64,000 nt of DNA from Cycas panzhihuaensis (GCA_023213395.1 CM041465.1:83149741-83213740); one strand, 5' to 3'; shown: positions 12,465 through 24,496, counted from the first letter of the stretch. Notes: generated from the letters alone by a model not told the origin. Translations and numbers: made by a program.

Positions 12465-12520
12465 CACGACAAATGTCGCGGTATCGCTGTAAACTTTGTG
12501 GTACCGCGAAGTTTGTCGTG
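12465..12520 (+). other. Hairpin in LTR, centred on GGTACC
   Basis: Left arm 12465-12483 and right arm 12502-12520 pair at 17 of 19 positions (CACGACAAA...CGCGGTA with TACCGCGA...TTTGTCGTG). Nested inside is a palindrome-like core at 12491-12514, AAACTT...GGTACC...AAGTTT. Equivalent palindromes occur in copy C (57440-57463), in minus-strand copy D (about 36543-36615) and in the antisense block (29382-29405). It lies about 130 bases before the TATA box, so a regulatory role in U3 is possible but inferred. Confidence 0.6.
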
Positions 12521-12650
12521 AGGCGACTGTCATAAATCATTTTCTTAATCTGCCATGGCTAATTTCACATTTATTGCGAAATTGCCACATGGCTTAGTCA
12601 TATCCCAAGTCCTAGCCTAACCCTAATTGCCCAATTAAGCTAGGGTTGGG

Positions 12651-12657
12651 TATAAAA
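12651..12657 (+). promoter_or_regulatory. TATA box of Gypsy A 5' LTR
   Basis: TATAAAA follows AGGGTTGGG and precedes a pyrimidine-rich stretch. Copy C has CATAAAAAC at the matching place (57599) and copy D has TATTTAAA on the minus strand (36418-36425). Confidence 0.6.
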
Positions 12658-15038
12658 CCTAAAAAAGACCTCATTTCTTTCTCCCCCTCCACTTTTTCTC
12701 CTCTCTCCTTTACTTTCACAGGTGATTTTCTGCAGGAGCACCCTGCAACATCTAGCACACCTGTGTCCCAACCTAAGATCAAGCTTCTACAGCTCAGATC
12801 TATGGTAGAAGGCTTGAGACAAAGCTTCTCCAAGTAAGGATGTACTCCAAGGCTCACTTCCATACACAAGCATCAGATTTCATCAAGTTTCTCCTTCAGG
12901 TTTCATAGCCTATACAAGATTCTACCTGCAAACCTTGTAGGGCTACCTTCCTCTATGATTTTCTTAGGCAAATCTTCTACCAATCTACCCATAGCAGGTT
13001 CTATTCCATTTATATCTCATTTTGTTCCTTTTAGTTCCCCTAAAAGAGAATAGAATACCCAGTATATCTTTCTTTCCTCTGTTTTTTCCATTAAGCATAC
13101 GAGGCATCCCCTCTGTTTTTTGTCTGTTCTCTCTACCTTCCTGCTCTCTCCTAGTTTCTCCAAGGAGGCTATGAGGAGAGGTCCTAAAAGGGTGAGAGAA
13201 AGGAGCTAAGGCGGGTTCCGCACACAACAAGGCATGCTCCTCAAGGGTAAACCCCTTCTCCTATTTTCCTCTTCCTCTTTTGTGTCTCCCTTAGGCTACC
13301 AGAGAGCTCTTGGAAGAGAGGCCATCGCTGGTATTAGTATACGCAACCCATTGTTACATTGGTTCTAGCCCTTAGTGCCTTACATGGGCAGAGTTTTCGA
13401 CCCTTAGTCGTACCATACGTCACTTTTGGGTGTTGGCTTGGCCTTAAGTTGTAAACGTTGCATATTGCAGCCTTTGCAACATCGACAATATTTACAAGCT
13501 TTGTACAACCTATCTCTTGCACTATTTGTTGCTATTATATTGTGTAAATATGTTTTTTATTTGATTGGACAATGTGGAGGTGTATGCATTGGAGGGTTAG
13601 CCATTTAGAGACTAACCATCTCTGTCCTTTTCTCTTGTCTTGCTTGCATTGAGGAAGTTGGAGATTGTTTCTTAGCTAAAAGTTTACTTTGATTGAAGTA
13701 CTTTACTTGCATCATTTTGTACACCTTGCATACAGATATATACATATATACTTGGCATCCTAGCAGCCCCTTAGAAAAGGTGGGGGGGGGGAGTACTCTT
13801 TGATTACAAGTTTTATTGCTTTACGCGTGGAGGAGAAAGAAACGCACCAATCCGAGTACGTCTCCCTCATTCTTTTCCCTTGTCATTTTTGTCTTTTGCA
13901 TAGTCCTTTCCTTTTCTTTTTTCTACCTTTTCCTTTTAATTTGAGGAAGGTAAGGAAGCCCCAACACCATTGCTCTATGCTGCCCGCATGTGGGGAAAGG
14001 AAAAGGAGAGCAAGTGTGGCATAAGAGAACATCCTTATTCAGTCGTACGGTCCTCCAGGTACATCATTCTTTTCTCTTCATAGCTCTTGTCCTTTTTGTC
14101 TTAAGCTTATTTGTTTGTATAAGTGAAACATAAAAAGGAAAAAGAATAAATAAACAAGTTTGCATCTACTACTTGCATATGCATACTATGCCCACACTTC
14201 TAGGAAAGAACATGGTATATGAATCATATCCTTTCACTTCCTTGCTTGATTGTATGCATTTCCTTTTGGCCTTACATCTCTTACATGCATGTTTGGTTTG
14301 CCCCCCTTTTACTCCATTTCCTCCCATTAAAAATAAAAAGAGAGTGAGGTTTTGCATTTGAGAGTAAACGAGAGCGTATTTACTATTTTTATGTTTTTTT
14401 GTCTTTTGTTTGCCATAAATACAACAACTTACACATCACTTCATCATCATGAATAGAAGGTCAAACCCTTCACACATAAGATGATGGAAGCCTCTTCTGG
14501 CGTTGACTCTTATCCCCCAAAACTTGCTTTGGGTGGGTTAGCTTAAGGATGATTTTTCCTCTAGGACACTCTCTTCTAATCTCGTCATGCCTACCCTAGC
14601 TAGGTAACCTTGCCATCCTCTCATTTGGGTCGGTCTCATACATGAGGTGGTTGTCCAACACCATTCTTACAAGCATGTGCCTCCCGCATCACTCATCTGT
14701 ATACATCTCATTCATATCCCTCTATTCTCTGCGAGGATTCATTTCCTCGTTTGGTCTCACCTCCTCCTTTTGGCCATCCAAGGGTAGGAGGACCTACGTC
14801 TTGAGATTACTCAGGAAACCGAGGATATCCCTCACTCTTGCTACCCTTAGAACCAAAATTGAGTTACCCAGAAGAGAGTTATGTGCCATTCATGGGTCCT
14901 AAACTTGCATTTTGACGTACAGACGCCCTATGTGGGTGATCTCTCTCACATGCCATATTGACTTTAGATTATGAAACCCTTCGTAGATTAACCCAATCCT
15001 AACCAAGTGTGGTTACCATCCCATAGACGTAATTCCAC

Positions 15039-15058
15039 TCGCGACCGTACTAGGGACC
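15039..15058 (+). other. Primer-binding site of Gypsy A
   Basis: TCGCGACCGTACTAGGGACC lies one base after the LTR end and aligns with the copy C site TGGCGACCATACAGGGGACC. It resembles the tRNA-Arg type sites of Tat/Ogre elements. Confidence 0.6.
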
Positions 15059-15199
15059 CACCAATAAGTGAATCATTCGTTTCCCCCTTCCTCTTGGTGC
15101 TACTTCCTCTTGGTAGCTCTCCCTTTTGGTTTTGTTGGGCAGCCCCCAACATGTACACCACTTTATTTCTCCTTTCTTCCAACTAATAGATAGAACTTG

Positions 15200-15717
15200 T
15201 ATGCGACGATTCTCACATTGCTTACAAGGTCTACCTCTATTGTTGGAAGACTCCTCTTATCACTCCCTTCCTACATCGGATCCCGATTCGATTATGGAGG
15301 GAGCTCTCTCAGATTGGGCATACCATGCTTATGTGTCTGATTCACTTGAGTTTTCTACTTCCTTCTAAAGGTCTGTCCAAGAGGGTGAAGACCCTATCTC
15401 TTATCTGGGTGACCATCAACACCCACAATCCCACCATCTATCTACTTATGAAGTAGAGCCTTCATCCCCTTTAGAGTTTTACCACCACAATCATGACTCT
15501 CATGAGGATCGTCCTATAGAGTTTGCTTCGTATGAGGTTTCATCCACCTCTTACAATCAAGTAGATACCCCTCATGTCGATATAGTAGAAGCCCTTAGCA
15601 AATGTTTCCAAGTTGCTCATCTCCAACCACATCCTAAGTGGTTCGAGAACGTCTTATAAAGCATTGTACTTCCTTCTTCTATGTCTTCCTTGCCTCGCTC
15701 ATCCCATTCAACTTCCC
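15200..15717 (+). pseudogene. Gypsy A N-terminal coding region, before the Copia insertion
   Basis: The frame carries the family pattern SDPDSIMEGALSDWAYH, then an acidic, His/Ser-rich stretch (EDPISYLGDHQHPQSHHLST, HHNHDSHEDRPIEF, VDIVEALSKCFQ, HPKWFENVL). The same order is present in copy C (about 60430-60790: GDDPIFYPGD, VDVVEALHQCF, PPKWLESIL). Two or three in-frame stops break it (near 15367 and 15657). The function is unknown; by position it is the N-terminal part of the gag polyprotein. The Copia insertion cuts it at 15717 and it resumes at 23270. Confidence 0.6.
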
Positions 15718-16014
15718 TGAAAAGGGTTAATGACATAAGGTCATTACATTAGTTGATTATTTCGAAAAAGGGTCTTAAGTGAACTTTAAATTAGATCACT
15801 TAAGTGAAATACACTTGTATGTGTATTATGTGTAATTTCATTTCACCTAACTCAAATGCTCCCTCTCTCAATATAAAGATAAAGCTCAATGGAGGAGATT
15901 CATTCGTACCTCCCCATTTTATGAGAGCTACTTTCTTTCTCTCAAGTCTCTCTTACTTCCATGTTTGCCTTTGTGTTTAGTGCATGGAGATGAAGGATAG
16001 ATCCACTCTTTTCA
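15718..16014 (+). repeat. 5' LTR of Copia N
   Basis: 297 bases, TGAAAAG...CTTTTCA. It has TATAAAG at 15872-15878 as likely promoter. It is paired with 22973-23269. Confidence 0.93.
15872..15878 (+). promoter_or_regulatory. TATA box of Copia N 5' LTR
   Basis: TATAAAG follows CCCTCTCTCAA. The 3' LTR has TATAAAAG at 23127. Confidence 0.55.
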
Positions 16015-16016
16015 TA

Positions 16017-16028
16017 TGGTATCAGAGC
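16017..16028 (+). other. Primer-binding site of Copia N
   Basis: TGGTATCAGAGC, two bases after the LTR end. This is the classic Copia site complementary to initiator tRNA-Met. Confidence 0.93.
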
Positions 16029-17982
16029 TTGCTTCCTTCATATTCCTCATTTGCACTTACAATGGAGCCATCACTTCCTTCTCCCCCACAATCCATGTGG
16101 TGAAGGAGATTGTGAAAGTGAATTTAGAAATATCTTCAAGTTATTATGATAGCATATTTTGTATTATTTATTTTTCCTTTCTCTTTTGCAGGTTTAGAAG
16201 CATAATACAAGGAGTTGTAAGGCCCAAGGATTCTAATCCTTTGTTGGCTATTCATGCTATCTCATTCTTCCTTTTCTTTCCCCTCTTTTTGTCAATTTAA
16301 CAAGGGGAAATGCTGCTGAAATTTTTCCATCATTTAGAAGAATGATTGTAAGGAGAGGTTTTACCTATTTTTTTAAAATAATTTAGATCTATTTAAAATA
16401 TCTATCATTATATGCTCTCACCTTTCCCATATTGGGATCCTGGTGATCAAAAAATGATGGAAATTTCATATGGTATCATGTGTTAATGAGATATTAGGAA
16501 GTTGAAATTTCTACATAAATACAATTTGATTGCTGAACTTCACAGGTCTGTAAAATCTTCTACAGAGCTCCAATTGAAGTTATTCTAATTGTCAAATATG
16601 AGGCTCTGAGTTTACTTTCTAGCATAAAAACCGACACCTAATTTGGATGTCGTATGAGGAAGTTATTGTTGTTTTAGTGAACAACAATTATTTTTAGTAA
16701 GAATTCTAGAAAAATATAATTTCCTAACTTTGTAGGGCTTTCAAAAACTTCCCAGAACTCATTTGGACCTGATTTCACTTCTTGAAGATGAAGCTTTGAG
16801 TCTAGTTTGTAGCATAAAAATCGACACTCCATTTTGACATCATGGGAGAAAGTTATTGCTGATTTAGTGAAGACTACTTTCTTTTGTATTAACAAAAAGA
16901 AAAAAGAAAAAAAAGTGAAAATTTTTTCTTCCTTTTTATAAGGCTTAAAAGCCCATTATAAAAGTGAGAAAAAAACACCTGGATCGGAGCAATATCTGGT
17001 GTCCTCACTCACTTATTAGCATTGCATTTCAGCACTCTAAAATCACTCAAAGCAAGCACTCTAAAGAGACTTCAAGCAAGCACTCCAAGTAAGCATTATT
17101 TTTAGTTAAATATACGTTTGATGCAATTCGATAATCTTTTCACTCTTCCTAAAATGAATGCATCACATACGTTATTTTTTGCCATCTTGTACCTATTCAC
17201 ACACTCGCCAAGGTTGAGATACCTTGGTTGGCAGAATACCGTGCTATAAAGGAGGTGTGGGTTTCAAATTAGGACTGGACTAAACCAGAATATTGCTAAG
17301 GTTTGGTTAGCCATACCATTGTGCCTCAATCAGGGATCATCCTGATAACCAACTGGGAAAACTAAAACTTTAATACAAGATTAAAATATACCCAATCCAA
17401 TATCCCTCATATCCATGGGTATGCACGTACCACTCTTTAGAGGAGGTATATAACTGCTCATTGGTGAACTGGGTGGGGATTGAGAGTACCTGGGCTCCGT
17501 TGTGACTTGGATTTCATCACCAAGCACGATTGCGGGTATCGCGGGTGAAGGCCAACTTAATTCTACTAGAAGCCTAGGCATCCCTTCAACAACCCCAACT
17601 ATATGTTGGACACAAGTTAGAGGTTATTAGGTTGATTACACATCCTACATTTAAGTTTCAAGTTGTGTAAACCCAATGATATCAGCTTCTACATTGGCCC
17701 ACAATCTTGTATACTGATCACTTACTTATTTGTAAAAAGTGATCCATAGTGTAATCACAATCATAATGCTTCTCATATTCATGCTGTATCAGGTTAATAT
17801 TTGTCACAAGTGTTGGTGACTTTTCTCTAAGTTGCTCCCTTCATCTTTGAGCAACCATTCTCACTTCTTCTTCCTTCTACTACACTACTTCATTACATTT
17901 CCCACTTGTAAATAGTGATCGGTCATTTATTACCATCACTTTTATAGTCCCTTGTTCATTTCTTCTCTTCTAAAAAGACACC
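16029..17982 (+). other. Leader of Copia N with internal duplication
   Basis: About 1.95 kb with no convincing coding. It contains two diverged copies of a unit of roughly 190 bases (about 16506-16683 and 16701-16875). They share phrases such as GCATAAAAA-CGACAC and GGAAGTTATTG/GAAAGTTATTG. A second cluster of short repeats (GCACTCTAAA) lies at 17034-17090. Confidence 0.6.
16506..16875 (+). repeat. Diverged tandem duplication, unit about 190 bp
   Basis: Copy 1 (about 16506-16683) and copy 2 (about 16701-16875) align across a shared order of motifs: CTT-ACAGG/CTTTGTAGG, an AAACTTCCCAGAACTC-like run, GCTCTGAGT/GCTTTGAGT, then AGCATAAAAA-CGACAC and a TTATTG block. This lies in the untranslated leader of Copia N. 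Confidence 0.55.
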
Positions 17983-20900
17983 ATGTCTTCACAGTTCAAG
18001 CAAAATGTAAACTGCATTCTAAAAGGGAAAGAAAATTAGGACATGTGGTTCACTGGTGTTAGAAATGCTACAAAGTATGAAGGTCTATGGAGAGATCACT
18101 TATAACTTACACCACCTGTTAGAGCTATAGCTACCACAACTGCTTCAACAGGAGGTGCTCCAACTGCTCCCACTGAAGCTGCAACTAAACGCCAATGGGA
18201 ACTTGATAATGATAAAATTCATGCAGGGATACTGCTTGTCACTGATTATTCCCTGCATAATCTCATTGATGAAGCTGTACATGATACATCATAGAAAGTT
18301 CTTGAAGTTTTTAAGAAGAACTTTGATACTAAATCAGACTTAAAATTTGTTCACTTAGTGCTGAAGATGAACAAATTGAAAATACAGAAAGGACATGCAA
18401 GTGAGACAATCAATCTCCTTTATCCAATCAAGCAAGCCATTGATAAATATTTTAAAACTCAATGCATTACATGGGCTTTCTTGATTCAGTCATGTCTCCA
18501 TATCCCATATTATAAAAATCTATTGGGAAGCCTTCAATCTAGTGGCACTTTGAAGACCCTAAACTTTGAGGATCTTGCTGATAAGTTCATTGAATTTGAT
18601 AAGACCTTTGATACCAACTTTACCACTACATCAGATGCAATTGATGTTGCTTTTGAAGTGGAAGAAGATCTTTGTTACACCAAAAATCAAGGTCAATACT
18701 CTCATAGAAGTGGTAATTCCCGTGGAAGAGGAAGAGGTAGACAACAAGGACAACGTCCTCTTAGTCAATAGGCTCCTCAATTCCAACAAAAATAGTCTCA
18801 AGGCTAAGGCCAAAATAATCAACCTGGACCTAGATCCAGTAATCAGAGACAATCCAACCAACCCAATACTTGGACTGGAAATCAAACAATCGTGTGCCAA
18901 AGGTGTAATAGAAAAGGACATTATGCCAAAAATTGCAGAACTGCCACTAACAAACTACCAAGTTATGAACAGGATCATGGTGCATATAATGTTAATAATA
19001 CTTCTTTTAAAGATGCTTTTGGTGGAACACAATTTGCTCATACGTACCTTTAAAGAATTGGGACCACTTCATCAAATGTTGTTAATAGATCCACTAAGTA
19101 TATTGAGGCTCATTGTGGCTATGCTTATTCACTTTTGCCTTCACCACTTGGAGTTGCAAATAGTGCTACCTCAAATACTTCATCGTGGATCATGGATACT
19201 GGAGCAACACAACACATGACTTGTCATGGCTAGTTCTTTCAAGATTTTGACTCTGAAGTTCATGGTTTTGTACATATGGCTGACAAATCATCTCAGCCAG
19301 TCGAAGGGCTTGGAACTATTTGCCTGAAACTCCCCGGCCTTCCAGATTTTACACTTGTTGATGTTTTATATATTCCTGCTCTGAAGCATAATCTGCTCTC
19401 CCTGTCCACCCTTGTCTCTCATGGATTTGATCTGAGTGTAACTGTAAACAATCAAACTCTTTGTGTCATTCACCCTCCTTCAAATGCTATGGTTATGACC
19501 AGAATTCTTGATGGCAAACTTTTTCGCCTAACTGGCTCATCATCCTCTGCAGCCAACTATGTTGATAATGAACTTGCTTTTACCACAACCCTGACTCCTC
19601 AAAAGTTGTCCCAAGCAGCTCTATGGCATGCTCGTATGGGCCATATCAAAATTGATCATTTAAGAGAACTATAAGATACTCTTCCTGATTTGCCTAAGCT
19701 CCCCTCTAAGCCCTTTAAATGTGAAGCATGTATTATTGCTAAATCTCAAAGACAACCCTTTCCTCATAGTCAGTGGAAATCTAGCCAACCTTTGTAGCTT
19801 ATACACTTAGATATATGTGGTCCTATGCCCATCTCTTCTCTCAAACAGAAGTGGTACTATATTACTTTCATTGATGATTTTACCAAGAAAGTATGGGTTG
19901 CTTTTCTTGCAAAGAAAGATGAAGCTTTTTCTATGTTTCAAGCTTTCAAGGTGTGCGTGGAAAATGAATCTAGATTCAAGATCAAAATACTTAGGACTGA
20001 CAATGGTGGCAAGTACACATCCAATGAGTTTGAATCATACCTACGTCAACATGGAATCAAACATCAGATCACTATTGCAGGTACATCCCAGCAAAATGGA
20101 GTTGCCGAGCGCATGAACAAGACCATCATGAATATAGCTCATGCTATGCTGGTATATAAGAATGTCCCTATCTATCTTTGGGCTGAGGCTATCTAGACTG
20201 TTATGTATTGCATCAACATTGTTAATCCCTCCAAGCTCGACCCCTCTCTACATGAAATGTGGTATGGATAAACCCCCTCTATCTCCCACTTCAGAATTTT
20301 TGGCTCTACTTGTTATGCTCATATTCTGGAGGAACATAGAAATAAACTCCAAGATAGAGCCATGAAAGGCATCTTTGTCGGATACCCTATGGACAAAAAG
20401 GGATACAAGGTTTTCATACCTTCACAGTGTAAAATCATCATCATTAGAGATGTTATCTTTGCCAAGACTGAAGATCAATTACTCAGACTTGACTCCAAGA
20501 TGCCTTCATACCGATTTAATGGTGCTACTGAATTTGATGTCCAGATTCCAAAATTTACGGGGGGAGATGCTGAACAATTGCATAAAATCTTGGAATCTGA
20601 CAATAAAGCCTTGGAGGATATAAGCTGTGACTCCAAGCCAATGTGTACACATCTAACACCATCATTTGTGAACAACCAAGTTGACAAAGGCAAAGCCATA
20701 GCAGAAGGATCATCTTCTCCAATATCTGTGGCTGGCCCATCTTCTTTAGCATCGTCAACTTTCTCCGTGCCAAATATTTCACATGATCCTTTTCAGGATC
20801 AAAACGAAGATCAAGAGGTTGTGGAAATGAAAACCTCATTCCTAACTTGAGGTTTTCGTGAAGCCTACCAGCTACACAAGGACATGCGACCAGATGAGGT

Positions 20901-22540
20901 AGGCAAAATTGGCACTAGAAGTGCCCATAGAGCAAGGATGCATGAATCACTTTCCATTGAGCTTGAACCAACAGAACTGCATCTTGCTCTTAATGAAGAG
21001 CCCCTAACGTACCAAGAAGCTATAAAGCATGCATCTTGGAGAAATGCCATGAACGGAGAGTATCAATCTCTTATTAAGAACAGTACATGGGAGCTTGTTG
21101 ATCTACCACTTGGAAGAAAGGTAGTTCAAAATAAATGGGTGTTCAAAAACAGGTATAGATCAAATGGCACCCTAGAAAAACACAAGACGAGGTTGGTAGC
21201 AAAAGGATTCACGTAAAGGGAAGGCATTGACTACACTGAAATCTTTGCTCCTACAACCAAGTGGCCTACAATCAGAACTCTTATAGCCTTGGTTGCTCAA
21301 TAGGGTTGGAAAATCCACCAACTCGATGTTAAGACTGCATTTCTAACTAGGGACCTTAAAGAAGAAATTTACATGGCTCAGCTAGAAGGATACGAGATTG
21401 ACGGTCAAGAGCATAAAGTTTGTAGGCTCAAAAAGTCCTTGTACGGACTAAAGCAAGCCCCTCGTGCTTAGTTTACCAAGTTGTTTGAAAGAATGAGGCA
21501 ACTTGGATATGAGGTTTGTGACTATTAAGATATTAATGCAACATTATTCATCAAGCGCCAAAATGATAAAGTCACTTACCTCTTAATCTTTGTGGATGAC
21601 ATGCTCATAACAGGGAATAGTGAGCAGTGTCGGCCGGTGAAGAAGGATCTTGCTAAAACTTTTGAATTGTCTGATCTCGGGTTGATGAAATATTACTTGG
21701 GAATTGAAGTAACTCAAAAGGATGGCAAAATCTTTGTCTCTCAAGAAAAATATATCAACGATTTTCTGACAAAGTTTTAGTTGGAAGGTGCTCGACCAGT
21801 GGATACACCTATGGAGCCTAATATTAAACTCTCAGTTGATGGTGACAATAGGGAGGCAGACGCAACACTCTATAGGCAACTTGTAGGTAGTCTCATCTAT
21901 ACTACCAACACAAGGCCAAATATTACACACTTTGTCGGCATTCTTGCAAGATTCATGACAAATCCTAAGCAAAATCATTGGTAAGCTGCAATACGAGTAT
22001 TGAGGTACCCAAAGACGACTAGCAGATATGGTCTGTTGTATGAACCCAATGCAGAATTTAAACTTTATACATATACAGACTTAGACTTTGCCAAAGATAA
22101 AAACATAGGAAGATCTATGTCTAGGTACGTAACATTTCTTGGAACAGCACCAATATCATGGAGATCCAGACGGTAGAAGACAGTTGTAGACTTAACTGCC
22201 GAAGCTGAGTATATTACTACTTCTGAGACAAGCAAGGAGATGATATGGCTTAGAAAATTATTGAATACATTAAATGCCACCCAAATAAGTTCTACTAGCT
22301 TACATATAGATAATCAATCTGTAATCCAGATGGCTAAAAATCTTGTATTTCATGATCGTACCAAACATATAAGTATAAAAGTCCACAGGATTAGAGAACT
22401 AGTTCATGATGGCACAATTCAATCAGAGTACTGCCCCACAGTAGATCAAGTGGCCTATATCTTCACCAAACCACTAAAGAGGGTGAAGTTTGAACAGTTC
22501 TGAAAGTAACTCGGCTTTAGGGCCTCCATCTCTGACTGAT
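17983..22540 (+). pseudogene. Copia N gag-pol, one frame with about 22 in-frame stops
   Basis: From ATG at 17983 a single frame, with no frameshift detected, covers the whole polyprotein. Gag (UBN2) lies at 17983-18700, followed by an RGRGRGR stretch. The CCHC zinc knuckle CQRCNRKGHYAKNC is at 18895-18936. The aspartic protease (MDTGATQHM) is near 19192. Integrase has an HHCC zinc region at 19624-19740 (WHARMGHI, CEAC), then HLDICGPM, FIDDFT, TDNGG and QQNGVAER (19800-20110). Reverse transcriptase runs 21040-21780 with WKIHQLDVKTAFL, KKSLYGLKQAP and the FVDDM box. RNase H runs 21980-22500 with AEAEY and HIDNQSVIQMAK. In-frame stops include 18040, 18103, 18292, 19672, 20848, 21214, 21301, 21469 and 21982. 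The natural stop is TGA at 22538. Confidence 0.9.
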
Positions 22541-22561
22541 TGAAGGAGATGACAATAGGAC

Positions 22562-22680
22562 CATCATACTCTGTCTCATTCGTGAAAACTCCTTGTGGGT
22601 GTGGAAGGACAAGAGTAAGTCTCTACTCTATCCCATTCGTGAAAACCCCATGTGGGTGCAAAAGGATAAGGGTTGTATCA
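22562..22680 (+). repeat. Imperfect direct repeat in Copia N 3' region
   Basis: Two diverged copies of a unit of about 60 bases. Both contain CCATTCGTGAAAACCCC-like sequence followed by TGTGGGTG and an AGGA-AAGAG/AGGATAAGGG run. It lies between the end of pol and the 3' LTR, together with a short inverted repeat TTTGTGGG/CCCACAAA (22839-22846 and 22868-22875). Confidence 0.6.
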
Positions 22681-22961
22681 TTTTGGAAAATTGGAACCTA
22701 TGAAAACCTGAAAGGGCATGGGGGATGACCAAATGGTATATGGAGACTCAATAGATTTTAGCTACAAAATTCATTATATTGATTGGCTATCTGGCTACAT
22801 TTAAAGAGCTGCCTGAGCCAGGTTAATAGATTAGAAAATTTGTGGGTTTTCTTCCCCATGAGGGTTTCCCACAAAAGTGTTATACTAGTTTGCTTTATAA
22901 GAGGTTCAAATAAAGACCTCATAGGATAGAATAAAATAGGATGAAATGACCTTATACCATT

Positions 22962-22972
22962 AAGGGAGAGAT
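22962..22972 (+). other. Polypurine tract of Copia N
   Basis: AAGGGAGAGAT lies directly before the 3' LTR start TGAAAAGG at 22973. It is the plus-strand primer for reverse transcription. Confidence 0.75.
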
Positions 22973-23269
22973 TGAAAAGGGTTAATGACATAAGGTCATT
23001 ATATTAGTTGATTATTTCAAAAAATGATCTTAAGTGAACTTTAAATTAGATCACTTAAGTGAAATACACTTTCATGTGCATTATGTGTAATTTCATTTCA
23101 CCTAACTCAAATGCTCCCTCTCTCAATATAAAAGTAAAGCTTAATGGAGGAGATTCATTCTTACTTTCCCATTTTATGAGAGCTACTTTCTTTCTCTCAA
23201 GTCTCTCTTGCTCCCATGTTTGCCTTTGTGTTTAGTGCATGGAGATGAAGGATAGATCCACTCTTTTCA
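22973..23269 (+). repeat. 3' LTR of Copia N
   Basis: 297 bases, matching the 5' LTR with about 15 mismatches by eye and no length change. It is followed by the target duplication TTCCC. Confidence 0.93.
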
Positions 23270-24496
23270 TTCCCTACCCATGATGAGCCTACCTCTCACC
23301 TCATCTTCTTTGGAGACCACCCAAGGCATGTCTTCTTCCCAACTCAAGTTAAGCATACCCCTGTCTAGTCAAATGATTATTCCTCCTCCGACCATAGTCT
23401 ATCCACCGCCTACTAGACTTAGGGGACCCATGTGTCCCCCTACTTCTAGTTACGTGAAGCCTGCCCCCACACACTCTCAACTCTAGCCTAGGACTCTTCT
23501 CTCTACATGCCTCCTGGTTACACCTCTCAACCATGGGGGCACAGTAAAGGGAGCTCTATTCCTGCTTATGGGGTGGACCCTTTGCACCCATATGGGGTCG
23601 CACCACCCACGGGCAGCTTATATGGGCAAAATTTGGTCCCTCACCCCTCTTTTCTGTCATCGTGTGTTGCACCTTATACTGTACCTTTGCGAGGAGGGCC
23701 AGCCCCCTCCTAAGGCATTTTCCCTCAAGCTCCTTTCTAACAAGGAGCATTTCCTCGAGGAGGAATAGTTCTGTCACACCTATCTGCTCCTATGCATGGC
23801 CCTTTAAATGTGGGATTCATATCCTCTCACCAAATGGCAGGAGGACAACATCCCCTTTTGAACCAAACCCTCTAAGGAGGATTTAGCCAGCCTTGCCCAC
23901 CTCCTCTTCTAGCTTCTGTTGATCCTATGGTCTAGCCAAGGGCACGCTCCTTTATGGACTATAGATCGACGCCCCTATCCATCAAGGCACTAAGAACCAA
24001 CTTACCACCTCACCCTCTTGAGGTCCCCAAATTTAATGGGACTTCGTCACAGGACCCAACAGAGCATGTCTATAGTTTTTCTATGGCATGCATCGATTAC
24101 TGGGCCTATGACCACATTCTTATGAAACTTTTCCCACGATCCCTTCAAGGTGATGCTCTTAAGTGGTTTTATCGCCTACTAGCACATTCTATTTTTTTGT
24201 TTCAGTAGCTCATGGATGAATTCGTCAACTATTTTGACCTAGCCCTTCCATTTGAGAGTGGGATAAAACTCCTTTTGCCTCTTAAACAAGGTCACGATGA
24301 AATGAATCGTGACTTTGTGAAACGCTTTTACGACCTTCTTCATTCCACCAAGGCAACTCTGCTTGAGGAGTTGAAGAGGGACCTCTTTGTCAATGCCCTC
24401 CGCTCAGAAGTCCACATCGAAGTCCTTAAAATGGGGGCAACTACGTGTGACTCTGCCATAGCCAAGTGCTTGGTGCTTGAGGCCATTGAGATCTAA
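23270..24496 (+). pseudogene. Gypsy A gag: Pro/Ser-rich region and retrotransposon gag domain
   Basis: This resumes the coding cut by Copia N. First comes a proline/serine-rich stretch (LETTQGMSSSQLKLSIPLSS, PPPTIVYPPPTRLRGPMCPP) that aligns with copy C (TLGTTQGILTFQIRLSIPPP). From about 23954 it has the plant retrotransposon gag domain, with LEVPKFNGTSSQDPTEHVYS, KLFPRSLQGDALKWFYRL, DEFVNYFDL, LLPLKQGHDEMNRDFVKRFY and FVNALRSEVH. This is the capsid-like protein. Several stops and frame changes break it. Copy C keeps the same region at 60770-62127. Confidence 0.75.

Larger units (their letters stand above)
11932..15037 (+). repeat. 5' LTR of Gypsy element A, 3.1 kb
   Basis: It starts TATTTCCTAGCT (family start TGTTTCCCAGCT, with TG changed to TA) right after the target duplication. 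It ends GTAATTCCA, followed by one base and the primer site. Landmarks are GAGTCGACTCAAGTAAGTGCAG near 11964, AGCCTATGACGATCTCAGG near 12122, the GGTACC-centred hairpin at 12465-12520 and TATAAAA at 12651. The last 1,144 bases (13894-15037) closely match 30086-31236, the surviving part of the 3' LTR. Very long LTRs occur in Tat/Ogre-like elements. Confidence 0.8.
15718..23269 (+). mobile_element. Complete Copia N (layer 3), 7,552 bp
   Basis: The two LTRs are 297 bases each (15718-16014 and 22973-23269), start TGAAAAG and end CTTTTCA. They are flanked by the 5-base target duplication TTCCC (15713-15717 and 23270-23274). Primer site at 16017, long leader, a gag-pol in a single frame (17983-22540) and a polypurine tract (22962-22972) complete the structure. 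By eye the LTRs differ at about 15 positions, mostly transitions. It interrupts the coding region of Gypsy A, so it is the youngest layer of the nest. Confidence 0.93.
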
